64,000 nt of DNA from CAVTPU01 sp963736695 (GTDB lineage: Bacteria; Actinomycetota; Actinomycetes; Mycobacteriales; Micromonosporaceae): assembly GCA_963736695.1 (NCBI GenBank), contig CAVTPU010000004.1, positions 1,488,001 to 1,552,000 of the forward strand. Reading direction: 5' to 3'. Positions within the stretch are counted from its first letter, which is position 1. The number at the start of each line of letters is the position of its first letter. Below, in pieces: positions 42,501-51,588 of this stretch. Both the position numbers and the translations under genes were made by a program. Under the pieces are notes generated by a model that was given only the letters and a program-made list of their open reading frames with translations, was not told where the DNA came from and ran no database searches.

Positions 42501-45347
42501 TACGGCACCGACTTCGTCTCGGCCGGCCACTGCAACAGCCCGATCAACCCGTCGCCACGGTGCGACGGTTTCGCCCGCATCAACGAACAGGGCGGCGACA
42601 CCTTCAAGTTCGACACGTTAGCCGGGCCGCAAGTCACACTGCCCTTCCAACCCAAGGGCATCCATGACGAGATGAACTCGGCGAGCTTCGACCAATGGGG
42701 TCGAATGACGGCGAACATGGGCCTGGAGGCGCCGGGCGCGACACCCAACCTCCAAAAAATCGTCCTCTATCCGTTCGTCAATCCGCCGACAGAGATACTC
42801 GATTCCAGCGGATTACCCAGCAGCCTCAACGTAACCCCCATCACCGCTGGCAACGACGGCACCCAGCTATGGAAGATCACCCACAACGGTGTCGACACCC
42901 ACCCGATCCACTTCCATCTCTACGATGTTCAAGTGATCAACCGGGTCACCTGGGACAACATCATCATGCCGCCCGAACCCACCGAACTCGGGTGGAAGGA
43001 CACGGTGCGGGTCAGTCCTCTCGAGGACACCATCGTCGCGCTGCGGCCGATCGTGCCGACCCTGCCGTTCGCCGTCCCCGACAGTCGACGGCCGCTCAAC
43101 CCCATGATGCCGCTCGGCGCACGGGGCAGCCAAAATGGCCAACTCGGAGTCGAGGCCGGCTTCAACAACACCGACGTGAACGGCAATCCGATCGCGCCGA
43201 TCATCAACGAGGTCATCGACTTCGGCTGGGAATATGTGGTGCACTGCCACATCCTCAGCCACGAGGAGATGGACATGATGCGGCCGGTCACCGTGCATGT
43301 CCCGAGAGCGGTGCCACCCGCTCCCGTGCTCGCCTTCCGACGAGGAAGCGTCATTCTGGAGTGGACGGACGGAACTCCGGTCGACTACGCCAATCCCAGC
43401 ACCTGGACCAATCCCGGCACGGCCGAGATCGGTTATCGGATCGAACGAGCCCTCGTCACCGACGGTGTCGCCGGACCGTTCGCCGAGATAGCCAAGGTCG
43501 GGGCCAACACGGTCACCCACACCGACCTACCGGCCGACCCGACACAGATCTACGACTACCGGGTCTTCGCCTATAACCAGGCCGGGGAGACATCGTCCAA
43601 TGTGATCCGGGTCGAGGGCATCCCGGCGGCACCAACCGCGCTCACTGCGGTCGTGCAGCCTGAACCAGCGCTGCCGTCCGGCTCGCAGGTGCTGGTCAGC
43701 TGGACGAACAACGCCGTCAACGCGACCAACGTCGTGGTGGAACGCGCCGTCAACGGCGGAGCGTTCAACGTGTTGGCTACACTCGCACCCGACCAGCAGA
43801 ACCACCTCGACACCACCGTCAGCCCCGGCACCTACAGCTATCGGGTCCGGGCGATCGGACCGACCGGGCCGTCGGCCTACGCCGGACCGGTCGACGCGGT
43901 CGTCACCACCGCCGCCTCCACGACGGTCGCGCTGGGCAGTCCGAACCCGTCACTGGTCGGGCAGGACGTGACCATCACCGCGACGGTGAGCTCGGCCGCC
44001 GCGGCGGCCACCCCCACCGGAACGGTGACCTTCACGGTCAACGGCGTCGACACGGTCGTCGGAGTCGACGCGGTCGGGGTGGCGACCCACCCGCTGACCG
44101 GCCTCGCCGCCGGCGCCTACCCCGTCACCGCCACCTACAGCGGCGACTCGACATTCGCCGCCAGCAACGCGACGATGACGCAGACGGTGAACAAGGCCGC
44201 GACCACAACCGCGGTCGTGAGCAGCGTCAACCCATCGCGGGTCGGGGACGCCGTGACCTTCACGGCGACCGTCAGCCCGGCGCCGGCGGCCGGAACCGTC
44301 CAGTTCATGGTCGACGGCGTGATGGTCTCCGAAGTCGCGGTCACGGGCGGTCTCGCGACCTATGCGACGACCGGACTGACCGAGGGAGCGCACATCATCA
44401 CCGCGTCCTACAGCGGTGATCCGGCCCTGCTCGCCAGCACCAGCCCCGACCTGACGCAGAACGTCGGACCGGCGCTGCGGGCGACCAGAACCGTGCTGAC
44501 GAGCAACAGCAACCCGTCCACCTATCTGGGCAACGTCACCTTCACCGCCACGGTGCGGCCGGTGACCGGCATCGGCATCCCGACTGGCACGGTCCAGTTC
44601 GTGATCGACGGAGCCAACGTCGGCACACCGGTGTTGCTCAACGTCAACGGCCGGGCCACGTTGGCGACCCGGACCCTGACCGCGGGCAGCCACAACGTGA
44701 TAGCCGTCTACAGTGGATCCGATGTGTTCAGCGGCGGCGCCAGCGCGTCGTGGACCCAACTGGTCAACCAGGCTCCCACGACCCTGACGGTGACGAGCAA
44801 CCGCAACCCCTCGCTCTATGGGCAGAACGTGACCTTCGCCGCACGGGTCGTTCCGGCGTCCGCAACCGGCACGGTCACCTTCACCATCGACGGGGTTCCC
44901 ACCGGTGGACCGGTCCCGGTCACCGCCGGTGTGGCGCGACTGGCGATCAACTCTCTGGTCGTGGGTTCACACACGGTCTCGGCGGTCTACTCCGGTTCGG
45001 CCAACTTCCTGCCGAGTGCCAGTGCGCCGATCACCCAGACGGTCAACGCGGCACTGGCCCGCACGACCATCATGACAAGTGGTTCACCCGCGATTTTCGG
45101 CACTGCCGTGATCCTCACCGCTACCGTGCGGGCGACCACCAACGCCGCCGTGTTCGGCACCGGACTGGTGCAGTTCACAGTGGACGGAGTCAACGTCGGT
45201 GCTCCGGTGGTGTTGAACGGCAGTGGCCAGGCGTCACTGGCGATCAGCACGCTGCCGGTCGGGCGGCACACCGTGAAGGCGGTCTTCGCCGGCGACGGTT
45301 ATCTGCTGTCGAGCACGAGCGCGGCTCGGGCGCTGCGCATCCGATAG
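39573..45347 (+). CDS. Giant secreted multicopper oxidase with repeat modules
   Basis: A 1924-residue exported protein. A signal peptide covers about residues 1-25. Residues ~70-312 hold about six short repeats ending in GxGYxxxPxV (GSGYISPPDV, GTGYALAPMV, GSGYTSAPTV, GEGYDSAPQV). Copper-binding motifs follow: HLHGG (~508), YHDHAWG (~569), HPIHFH (~1109) and HCHILSHEEMDMM (~1223), the full set for T1 and trinuclear sites. A fibronectin III-like region (~1250-1440) and five bacterial Ig-like repeats of ~95 residues complete the chain. Likely laccase- or bilirubin oxidase-like on the cell surface or outside; substrate (phenols, metals) unknown. Confidence 0.9.
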   Translation: MKRKLVLALLVGVVAAQTPGAAIAAAAPRAVVGAPLAAAPVDPRDETKVPHYFGPYPNWANSPQVLANAVVTLTNGGGAGAEATAVVDPKTGAISAINVTSPGSGYISPPDVVITSPGVVPTTPAAATAAISAGVITGITVDEAGFGFTTPQVTLTGGNPTPGMEAHALASGGVDNLTLTDGGTGYALAPMVRISLPDLPDGVQATGTATMDGAGVVTGVEVVEAGSGYTSAPTVTILDGTTENPTGATVTATIGIGRVDITDGGEGYDSAPQVAILDAGGVDRGASGTAAVAVRGAVTGITVGTPGAGYLTPGLKKFVDTLPGLTSDQANDLGQYIPVAVPDTTTYPGTDYYEIAVVQYRMKFHRDLPATLLRGYVQLATNVVPGHHVALSNANLDPAAPAMPIAGYFGVDNPHYLGPTIVATKDKPVRILFRNLLPTEVSGDLFLPTDTSMMGAGEGPDAMMLDPNGVPMDMAMDEGTVTDGVRNPACGNTPKPRTCYSENRATLHLHGGITPWISDGTPHQWITPNGEDTAYPRGVSVSNVPDMPDPGPGAQTFFYTNQQSARLMFYHDHAWGITRLNVYAGEAAAYLLTDEIEQELISPTGALAGMGMGTPLVVQDKTFVPNADKMRQLDPTWDASKWGGEGSLWTPHVYMPAQNPGQNRGSNPFGRWMYGPWFWPPAKDAKYPPVANPYYDPACDPNVQPFCEPAQIPSTPNNSVGMEAFQDTPVVNGTAYPKTTVDPKAYRYRILNGSNDRFWNLQWYVADPTTGTLSEVALKPAELEAAQTDPVVFPTPDTTKSPAGPKWIQIGTEGGFLPTPVTVPNQPITWITDPTRFDVGNVDKHSLLLSPAERADVIVDFSQYRGKTLILYNDAPAAFPARVPGYDYYTGGPDLSPVGAPTTLPGYGPNTRTIMQVKVSTAAPDVAFDRPNTTADRMGALNAAFAHHLDAAGNPAGVFEKGSNPIIVGQSDYNTAYGTDFVSAGHCNSPINPSPRCDGFARINEQGGDTFKFDTLAGPQVTLPFQPKGIHDEMNSASFDQWGRMTANMGLEAPGATPNLQKIVLYPFVNPPTEILDSSGLPSSLNVTPITAGNDGTQLWKITHNGVDTHPIHFHLYDVQVINRVTWDNIIMPPEPTELGWKDTVRVSPLEDTIVALRPIVPTLPFAVPDSRRPLNPMMPLGARGSQNGQLGVEAGFNNTDVNGNPIAPIINEVIDFGWEYVVHCHILSHEEMDMMRPVTVHVPRAVPPAPVLAFRRGSVILEWTDGTPVDYANPSTWTNPGTAEIGYRIERALVTDGVAGPFAEIAKVGANTVTHTDLPADPTQIYDYRVFAYNQAGETSSNVIRVEGIPAAPTALTAVVQPEPALPSGSQVLVSWTNNAVNATNVVVERAVNGGAFNVLATLAPDQQNHLDTTVSPGTYSYRVRAIGPTGPSAYAGPVDAVVTTAASTTVALGSPNPSLVGQDVTITATVSSAAAAATPTGTVTFTVNGVDTVVGVDAVGVATHPLTGLAAGAYPVTATYSGDSTFAASNATMTQTVNKAATTTAVVSSVNPSRVGDAVTFTATVSPAPAAGTVQFMVDGVMVSEVAVTGGLATYATTGLTEGAHIITASYSGDPALLASTSPDLTQNVGPALRATRTVLTSNSNPSTYLGNVTFTATVRPVTGIGIPTGTVQFVIDGANVGTPVLLNVNGRATLATRTLTAGSHNVIAVYSGSDVFSGGASASWTQLVNQAPTTLTVTSNRNPSLYGQNVTFAARVVPASATGTVTFTIDGVPTGGPVPVTAGVARLAINSLVVGSHTVSAVYSGSANFLPSASAPITQTVNAALARTTIMTSGSPAIFGTAVILTATVRATTNAAVFGTGLVQFTVDGVNVGAPVVLNGSGQASLAISTLPVGRHTVKAVFAGDGYLLSSTSAARALRIR

Positions 45348-45387
45348 GCGATACGTCGGTCCACTCAGGACTGATGTAGCGCCGGTG

Positions 45388-45424
45388 AGAGGTGGGCAGG
45401 AGCGTCAGGCTCCTGCCCACCTCT
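45388..45424 (+). terminator. Strong terminator of the multicopper oxidase gene
   Basis: Perfect 16-bp stem (arms 45388-45403 and 45409-45424) with a five-base loop, 40 bases after the stop codon. The following 45425-45563 has no gene. Confidence 0.8.
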
Positions 45425-45563
45425 CGTGTGTGGCCGCGGCACCCGGCGACATCGGCGCGCATCCGACACCGCCACCGGCGGCGGGACGCCCGTCACCGGG
45501 TCACAACCACTCACCGCGTACGCGCAATGTCGTGTCTCGCCCCCTGGCAGCCCACAACCTCAG

Positions 45564-46310
45564 CTAGCCGACTGAGCCGGACCGCTGTCGCGCCAGCTCG
45601 TCGGCCAGTGCCTCAGCCGTGCTGGTGGCACGGGCCCGCAAAGTCGCGATCGCCTCGTCGAGGCGTCGCCGGTTGTTCAGGATCCGGGTCAGCCGCCGAA
45701 CACTTCGCGGATCGTCGGGCGTGACCCGCGGCCTCGCCACGTCGATGGCGGCCGCGACATGGCCGTGTTTAGCGAGAATGTCGACCAGTCGCCATGTCGT
45801 GCCCATGCGTCCGGACTGCGGCCGGACGATCGCGATCGCTGCGGAGACCTGGCGATGCTTGGCGAACACGTCGGCTAACGTCCACGCCGAATCCGTGTCA
45901 CCCCGTCGAATGTGCCCGACGAGCAGTGCGGCCGCCTCGTTGAGCTGACCGCGCCCGGCCAGCACCACCGCCAGATGCCGCGCGGCGACGACGTTGCCCG
46001 CCCGGACGCGAGGCGTCAGCAGCGCGACCGATTCATCGATTCGACCGTGCCGTCGCAGCACCCGCACGAGCCGCCACGTCGCCGAGAAGTCCCCCGCGTC
46101 GACAAGTCGATGGAGCACGGACACCGCGTCATCGATCCGGCCGGTCTCGACAAGTGCCGTGACCGTCATCATCGCCTCGCGACGGGCTGCGGGATCGAAC
46201 CCCAACGGCAGCGCCGAGGCGACGTCATCGAGTCTGATCCCCATCGTGGCGGCCCCATCAGGGACTGCGCGCCCGACATGCGGTGGCGTCGGCCTCGGGT
46301 TGACACTCAT
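45564..46310 (-). CDS. Helical-repeat protein (TPR-like)
   Basis: A 248-residue all-helical protein built from about five ~35-residue repeats of the type (TW/AR)xLxxxLxxxGxxxxAxxxLxxxV, for instance TWRLVRVLRRHGRIDESVALL, ARHLAVVLAGRGQLNEAAALL and TWRLVDILAKHGHVAAAIDV. The pattern resembles TPR or SEL1-like units and indicates protein binding. No signal peptide. Function unknown; stands alone between the oxidase and the subtilase gene. Confidence 0.68.
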   Translation of the reverse strand: MSVNPRPTPPHVGRAVPDGAATMGIRLDDVASALPLGFDPAARREAMMTVTALVETGRIDDAVSVLHRLVDAGDFSATWRLVRVLRRHGRIDESVALLTPRVRAGNVVAARHLAVVLAGRGQLNEAAALLVGHIRRGDTDSAWTLADVFAKHRQVSAAIAIVRPQSGRMGTTWRLVDILAKHGHVAAAIDVARPRVTPDDPRSVRRLTRILNNRRRLDEAIATLRARATSTAEALADELARQRSGSVG

Positions 46311-46350
46311 TTCCGGTGAGAATACATAACTCGATCAAGACGCGGACCCG

Positions 46351-46389
46351 TCGCGAAGAGGGACCTGCGGGGAGGCCCCTCTTCGCGAA
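46351..46389 (-). terminator. Terminator of the subtilase gene
   Basis: Arms 46351-46362 and 46378-46389 are perfect 12-bp complements with a 15-base loop, located 22 bases downstream of the minus-strand subtilase stop codon. Confidence 0.7.
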
Positions 46390-46410
46390 CTTGGGCTCAA
46401 CTCATAGACG

Positions 46411-48693
46411 CTAGAGTCGCAGCGTCCAGCTGTTGATATAACCGGTGTCTCCGGAGGCGGCGTCGCGAACCCTCAGGTTCCAGGCGCCGTTGCGAACCTC
46501 ACCGGAGAGATTGACGGTGTAGGTCTGGTTGATGTTGTCAGTGCCGCCTCCGGTCTGGTTGTGCAGCATGTATTGACTGCCGTCCGGGGCGACGAGAGAG
46601 ACCGTCAGGTCACCGATGTAGGTGTGCACGATGTGCACCTCAACCGTGCTCGTCGCCGACCCGTTGCCGGTGCAGCCGACGATGGTGACCGGACTGTTCA
46701 CGGTGCTGTTGTCCGAAATCGCGATATCGGCGGTGTTGGTGGCCGTGCAGCCCGGCGGGGGCGGCGGAGGCGGAGGCGGCGGAGGCGGAGGCGGCGTTCC
46801 ACTACCATTGCCGACGAAGAGGGTCCAACTGTCGATGAAGCCGACATCGCCACCGACCTGATCGGAGGCCTTCAACAGCCAGGTGCCGTTGGCGACCTCG
46901 CCGGAGAGGTTGACGGTGTAGGTCTTGTTGATGTTGTCGCCGTCGGCACCCTCCCGGTTGTGCAGAACATAGGTGCTGCCGTCCGGCGACTGAACCGCCA
47001 CCACCAGGTCGCCGATGTAGGTGTGTGAGATCTGCACCTTCACCGTGCTGGTCGCACTCGCGTTGCCCGCGCAGTTCACGACAGTGACCGGACTGTAGAC
47101 GGTGCCGTTGTCCGGGATGTTGACGTTGTTCGGATTGTTCTGATAGCACCCCGACGAGCTGAGCACCGTCAGCGAATATGTGGTGACCTGCGCCGTCACG
47201 GCCCCCTGCCCGGTGATCGACACCGTGTAGGTGCCCGGCTCCACCGTCGCCGAGGCGGTGATGGTCAACGTGGACGAACCACCCGACGTGATCGCCGCCG
47301 GACTGAAACTCGCCGTGGCCCCGGCCGGGAGGTTGTTCGCGAACAGATTCACCGACTGCGGAGCGCCGAGCGTGGTGGTCGTCGCGATCGTCGTGCCGAC
47401 CGATCGACCCTGAACGACCGACCCGCTCGCCGGCGACGCGGCGATCGAGAAGTCGCGGGTGGGGGCCGGGATCGCCCCGGTGAAGAGCAACTTGTTGGGC
47501 GAGCCGGCGCCCGGGTCGGTGATCACTCCGGTGGTCGCGTCGGCCACCAACTGGTCTCGCACCTGCTGTGGGGTGAAAGACGGATGCGCCACGAGCATCA
47601 ACGCGGCCGCGCCGACGACATGGGGGGTCGCCATCGACGTGCCGCTGATGGTGTTCGTGGCGGTGTCACCGCTGAACCATGCGGAGGTGATGCTGGTGCC
47701 TGGCGCGAAGATGTCGACACAAGTGCCGATGTTGGAATACGGTGCCCGGGCGTCGGTGTTGGCGGTCGCCGCGACGGTGATCGCCGTGGGTGTGCTCGCC
47801 GGCGACTTGGCGCACGCGTCACCGGCGGTGTTGTTGCCTGCCGCGACACCGAAGGTGACACCATCGGCGATGGCCGCAGCGACCGCGTCGTTAGTGGCCT
47901 GGTCGAAACCGCCACCGAGGCTCATGTTCGCCACGGCACGCTCACCGGGGTCGTGGTCACCGGTCACCCAGTCGATGCCGGCGATCACCTGACCGAAATT
48001 GCCCGCGCCAGTGCAGTCCAGCACCCGTACGCCGACAAGGATCACGCCCTTGGCCACGCCATAGCTGGACCCGCCGACGGTGCCGGCCACGTGCGTGCCG
48101 TGGCCATGACAGTCGTCCGCGGTGCCGCCGTCGATCGCATCGAATCCGGAGATCGCGCGACCGCCGAAGTCGTTGTGACTGAACCGAATTCCGGTGTCGA
48201 CGATATAAGCCCGAACACCGCCGCCATTGTTCGGATAGGCGAACGTGTTGTTGAGCGGCCGCGCCCGCTGGTCAATGCGGTCGAGACCCCACGACGGCGT
48301 GGGGCTCTGGGTGCCGGCGATCGTCACCGTGTGGTTCTGCTCGACGTATTTCACCGCCGGGTCGGCGGCGAGGCGGCGAGCGGCAGCGGCCGTCATCCGG
48401 GTCTCGAAGCCATGCACGGCGTGGGAATAGGTGCGGGTGACGGCCCCGCCGTGCCGGGAGGCGAGGCTGTGCGCGGAGGCTGCGACGCCGGATCGGGCGA
48501 CGGCGTCGGCGAAGACGACGATGTAGGAGTCCGCGATCGCGGTCGCGCCGCCGGCCCGCAGAATCTGTCCGGTCGCTCCGGTGGCTGGCGTGTTCGCCAT
48601 CGCGCCTGAGGCCGCGCCGAGGACCGCGCTCGCGATCGCGACGGTGGCGACCGCCGCTTCACGCCATCGGCGTCTCTGGGGTAAACGTTGCAT
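46411..48693 (-). CDS. Secreted subtilase (S8) with two P-type domains and a poly-Pro linker
   Basis: A 760-residue exported serine protease. After the signal peptide (~1-33) comes an I9 propeptide (YIVVF to about 125) and a proteinase K-like S8 domain with D166 (YIVDTGIRFSH), H198 (CHGHGTHVAG), N287 (VAAGNN) and S353 (SGTSMATPH). Then a strand domain (~415-510) and two proprotein-convertase P-like domains (each with HTYIGDL and SPDG/APDG and DSWTL/NSWTL) separated by 14 consecutive prolines encoded at about 46752-46796. It degrades proteins outside the cell; the P domains may stabilise or target it. No clear Shine-Dalgarno was seen. Confidence 0.92.
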   Translation of the reverse strand: MQRLPQRRRWREAAVATVAIASAVLGAASGAMANTPATGATGQILRAGGATAIADSYIVVFADAVARSGVAASAHSLASRHGGAVTRTYSHAVHGFETRMTAAAARRLAADPAVKYVEQNHTVTIAGTQSPTPSWGLDRIDQRARPLNNTFAYPNNGGGVRAYIVDTGIRFSHNDFGGRAISGFDAIDGGTADDCHGHGTHVAGTVGGSSYGVAKGVILVGVRVLDCTGAGNFGQVIAGIDWVTGDHDPGERAVANMSLGGGFDQATNDAVAAAIADGVTFGVAAGNNTAGDACAKSPASTPTAITVAATANTDARAPYSNIGTCVDIFAPGTSITSAWFSGDTATNTISGTSMATPHVVGAAALMLVAHPSFTPQQVRDQLVADATTGVITDPGAGSPNKLLFTGAIPAPTRDFSIAASPASGSVVQGRSVGTTIATTTTLGAPQSVNLFANNLPAGATASFSPAAITSGGSSTLTITASATVEPGTYTVSITGQGAVTAQVTTYSLTVLSSSGCYQNNPNNVNIPDNGTVYSPVTVVNCAGNASATSTVKVQISHTYIGDLVVAVQSPDGSTYVLHNREGADGDNINKTYTVNLSGEVANGTWLLKASDQVGGDVGFIDSWTLFVGNGSGTPPPPPPPPPPPPPPGCTATNTADIAISDNSTVNSPVTIVGCTGNGSATSTVEVHIVHTYIGDLTVSLVAPDGSQYMLHNQTGGGTDNINQTYTVNLSGEVRNGAWNLRVRDAASGDTGYINSWTLRL

Positions 48694-48995
48694 GTGCCAG
48701 TTCCCCTCTCAAGGTGACCGCCACGCGCCGGGCGTGCCGGCCGATGATGTTGAACCGATCAGGTCATGGTAGGGGTTAGAACGCGGAATGTAGATACCTC
48801 ACTTTGATGTCGATCTCGATTTGCCCAGCTAGCGGCCGATCCGGGTCGACCATTCTGCGGCGTTGAGCCCGCTTCGTGGCGACACGGCGAAATGATCTAT
48901 ATCTATCCCTATTGGACGATTGGCCGACTGGCAACGGCGCAGCGTTCGTCTACGGTGAGTGGGTCGCGCGGAACCGACCAACATGAGGGATGGCG
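48694..48995. other. Divergent intergenic region between subtilase and HelR-like genes
   Basis: About 300 bases without a gene. It should hold both promoters. I looked for the palindromic rifamycin-associated element known upstream of helR in some actinomycetes and did not find a convincing copy by eye. Confidence 0.4.
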
Positions 48996-51146
48996 ATGGG
49001 CTCAAAAAAGGCGGAGATCGCCAGCGAACAGCGGTATTTCGACAACGCCCGCCATCATCGCGAACGAGCCCGAGCCGAGACCAAGGATCTCCCCAGCGCC
49101 GCCGCGCATAGCGGTGTGACAGCTCACCTGCGCAAGCATGCCGATGATCGGCGGCGGGATCTCGGCGGGCCAGACGACTCAGTGGCGTTCGGCCGAATCG
49201 ACCACGAGGACGGCGATGCGCTATATATCGGCAAGCACCTCATTCGCGACGACTCTGAGGTGCTCGTCGTCGGATGGCGAGCGCCGGCCGCCGCCGCTTT
49301 CTATCGGGCCAGCCTCACCGACCCGTGCGGGCTTATCCGCAAACGAAACTTCGAATGCGAAGGGAACACGATCCAGGACTTCGCCGATGTCCTATTTCTC
49401 GCCCAGTCTCCCGACGGGCCTGCCGAGCCCGACGAGGACCTCCTGCGCGAGCTGAGCCGAAGTCGCGCGGGAGGCATGCGAGACATCGTCTCGACGATCC
49501 GAGCCGCTCAGTTCGAGCTGATGAGCGCACCATTAGACCAGATGCTCATCATCGACGGCGGTCCCGGGACCGGAAAGACCGCCGTCGCTCTGCATCGGGT
49601 GTCGTGGCTGTTGTTCAACCATCGCGAGCGCCTGACCGCAACCGACATCCTCATGGTCGGACCGCATCCGGCATTCACCAGATATATCAGCACCGTGCTT
49701 CCGGGCCTCGGCGACGACGACGTCACGCAACTCGACATCACGCGGCTCGCCCCGACCGTTCGACAGGGCCGGATGGAGCCGCCCGACGTCGCACGGATCA
49801 AGGGCGGCGCGCGGATGGCCGGTCTTATCGCCCGCGCTGTCGACGCGCGCATCGGCGTCGCAGAACACGCGGAACGCCTGCTCATCGAGGGTAGATTCGT
49901 CACGCTTCCCGGGACCGAAATCACCGAAGCCGTCAACGCGTTGCGATACCACGATTCCCCGTACGCCCAACGGCGCCACCTGTTTCGTGACCGGATCGCC
50001 CAACTGGCGATCGATCGCGGCGCGCCGCCGAACGCGGCCCGCCAGTCCTCAGTGGAGAATCTCGTCGAGCGGATCTGGCCGGCGTTGAGCGCGGCTTCGT
50101 TCCTCCGCGATCTCTTGGCTTCGCGGGATCGACTGTTGGTCGCCGCCGGCGACGAATTCACCGCCGCCGAGGTTGCCAAACTGCGACGACGTGGCGCGGA
50201 CCGCCTCTCCGCCGAGATCTGGAGCCGCGATGACCTCCCACTGCTCGACGAGGCGGAGCATCTCCTCAACGGCACCGACCGGAGCTTCCGACACATCGTC
50301 GTCGACGAGGCACAGGACCTGTCGCCGATGCAGCTGCGGACGATCGCGCGGCGCAGCGAAACCGGATCGATGACCGTGGTGGGTGACCTCGCGCAGTCGA
50401 CCGGCGCCTGGGCGCGGCACCACTGGAGCCAGGTCATCGAACATCTGCCGAGCAGCCTGCCGACTTCCGTGGCACGGCTCACTTTCGGCTATCGGGTGCC
50501 CAGGTTGATCTATGAGTTCGCCGCCGCTCTGCTGCCGATCGCGGCTCCCGGCTCCTCGCCGCCCGTTGTCGTTCGAGATGGTCCGGCGACACCGCCGACT
50601 ATTCACCGAATCAGCCACGCCGAACGAGCCGGCCGGGTGGCCGCAGTCGCGATAGCCCACCGAGACCGCCAACGAGTCGTCGGGGTCGTCGCGCCGGAGG
50701 CTCTCGTCCCCGACGTCGAGGCGGCCCTGGCGGGAGCTGGCGCGACGTGGACCAGCACCCAACGTGGCGAACTCGGGCCGTCGATCAACATCGTCGATCC
50801 GACCCACGCGAAGGGACTCGAATTCGACTCGGTCGTTGTCGTCGAGCCCGAGGAGATCGTCGCCAACGACGAACAGGGCCATCGACTGCTCTACGTCGCT
50901 CTGACCCGCACCACCGGTTATCTCGACGTCGTATGTGTTGGAGACCCACTGCCGCGGGAACCGGCTCGGCCTCGCACGATCGTGGTGCACGACGAGTCTG
51001 CGGCGCCCGTTCCGCAGGTCAACGCTGTGGATGTCGCGAACCTCGCGGCCGAGCTGGCGACCCGGGTCCGGGGCAGGATCCCGCCCGCGCAGTGGGAGGA
51101 GGTGCTGGCGCAGACTGCCCGCCGGCTCGTCAACCGCGAGGAGTGA
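48996..51146 (+). CDS. helR: HelR/HelD-like UvrD-type ATPase (RNA polymerase recycling)
   Basis: A 716-residue SF1 ATPase-like protein. The N-terminal ~100 residues are a charged helical arm (EIASEQRYFDNARHHRERARAETKDL) as in HelD proteins that reach into RNA polymerase. Walker A is IIDGGPGTGKTAVALHR, Walker B is HIVVDEAQDLSPMQ, and late motifs include HAKGLEFDSVVVVEP and LYVALTRTT. HelD/HelR release stalled RNA polymerase from DNA, and actinobacterial HelR can displace rifamycin. ATG 48996 is preferred over 48990 because GAGGG sits at correct spacing. Symbol given by similarity only. Confidence 0.83.
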   Translation: MGSKKAEIASEQRYFDNARHHRERARAETKDLPSAAAHSGVTAHLRKHADDRRRDLGGPDDSVAFGRIDHEDGDALYIGKHLIRDDSEVLVVGWRAPAAAAFYRASLTDPCGLIRKRNFECEGNTIQDFADVLFLAQSPDGPAEPDEDLLRELSRSRAGGMRDIVSTIRAAQFELMSAPLDQMLIIDGGPGTGKTAVALHRVSWLLFNHRERLTATDILMVGPHPAFTRYISTVLPGLGDDDVTQLDITRLAPTVRQGRMEPPDVARIKGGARMAGLIARAVDARIGVAEHAERLLIEGRFVTLPGTEITEAVNALRYHDSPYAQRRHLFRDRIAQLAIDRGAPPNAARQSSVENLVERIWPALSAASFLRDLLASRDRLLVAAGDEFTAAEVAKLRRRGADRLSAEIWSRDDLPLLDEAEHLLNGTDRSFRHIVVDEAQDLSPMQLRTIARRSETGSMTVVGDLAQSTGAWARHHWSQVIEHLPSSLPTSVARLTFGYRVPRLIYEFAAALLPIAAPGSSPPVVVRDGPATPPTIHRISHAERAGRVAAVAIAHRDRQRVVGVVAPEALVPDVEAALAGAGATWTSTQRGELGPSINIVDPTHAKGLEFDSVVVVEPEEIVANDEQGHRLLYVALTRTTGYLDVVCVGDPLPREPARPRTIVVHDESAAPVPQVNAVDVANLAAELATRVRGRIPPAQWEEVLAQTARRLVNREE

Positions 51147-51155
51147 CGCGTTCTG

Positions 51156-51578
51156 TCAGCTGGCGGCCGACGAGCGCCCGAGGATGGCGTTGGTCGCCAG
51201 TCGGTGGCCGACCTTGTCTTCGACGATCAGGTCGCGGATCTGCGGAATGGTGTTTTTGGTCGTCACCCGAATCCCCAGTTGCCCGGCGAGCAGCACGATC
51301 TGAGGCCTTTTGAGGCGAAGATCGTCGAGGTAACCAGCCGCCGCGTCGCGGTCGCCGATCGCCTGAAGATCGGCGACGATCCGATCGGCGGGCAGCGGCA
51401 GCTCCACCGGCGCCGCAGGCCGTTTCGTCGCGGGTCCGACGATTCGGGCGCCTTTCGGCACGACATCGATTCGTGCGTCACCGGAGACCAGAGCCGCGTA
51501 TTGGTCGGCGGTGAGCTTCTTGAGAAACTCCCCCACCCGCTGCAACATGTCGTACGTGCGGTCGGTCGACTCGGTCAC
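51156..51578 (-). CDS. SAP-like small protein next to an orphan ParA
   Basis: A 140-residue basic protein. N-terminal helix (DMLQRVGEFLKKLTADQYAALVSGDARI), a Pro/Ala linker, then two helical hairpins: KRPQIVLLAGQLGIRVTTKNTIPQIRDLIVEDKVG resembles a SAP-type DNA-binding helix-extended loop-helix. It begins 10 bases downstream of the ParA gene on the same strand. I infer that it is the DNA- or nucleoid-binding partner of that ParA, replacing ParB. It converges with the HelR gene with nine bases between. Confidence 0.68.
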   Translation of the reverse strand: MTESTDRTYDMLQRVGEFLKKLTADQYAALVSGDARIDVVPKGARIVGPATKRPAAPVELPLPADRIVADLQAIGDRDAAAGYLDDLRLKRPQIVLLAGQLGIRVTTKNTIPQIRDLIVEDKVGHRLATNAILGRSSAAS

Positions 51579-51588
51579 GAAAGGCTCC

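Noticed and set aside
40707..42530. A 607-codon open frame opposite the multicopper oxidase
   Set aside because: It mirrors the oxidase codons, which are supported by copper motifs and signal peptide; GC-rich codon bias leaves the antisense frame open.
47584..48609. A 341-codon plus-strand frame opposite the subtilase
   Set aside because: Composition is a shadow of the protease with its intact catalytic triad; no start site or known domain.
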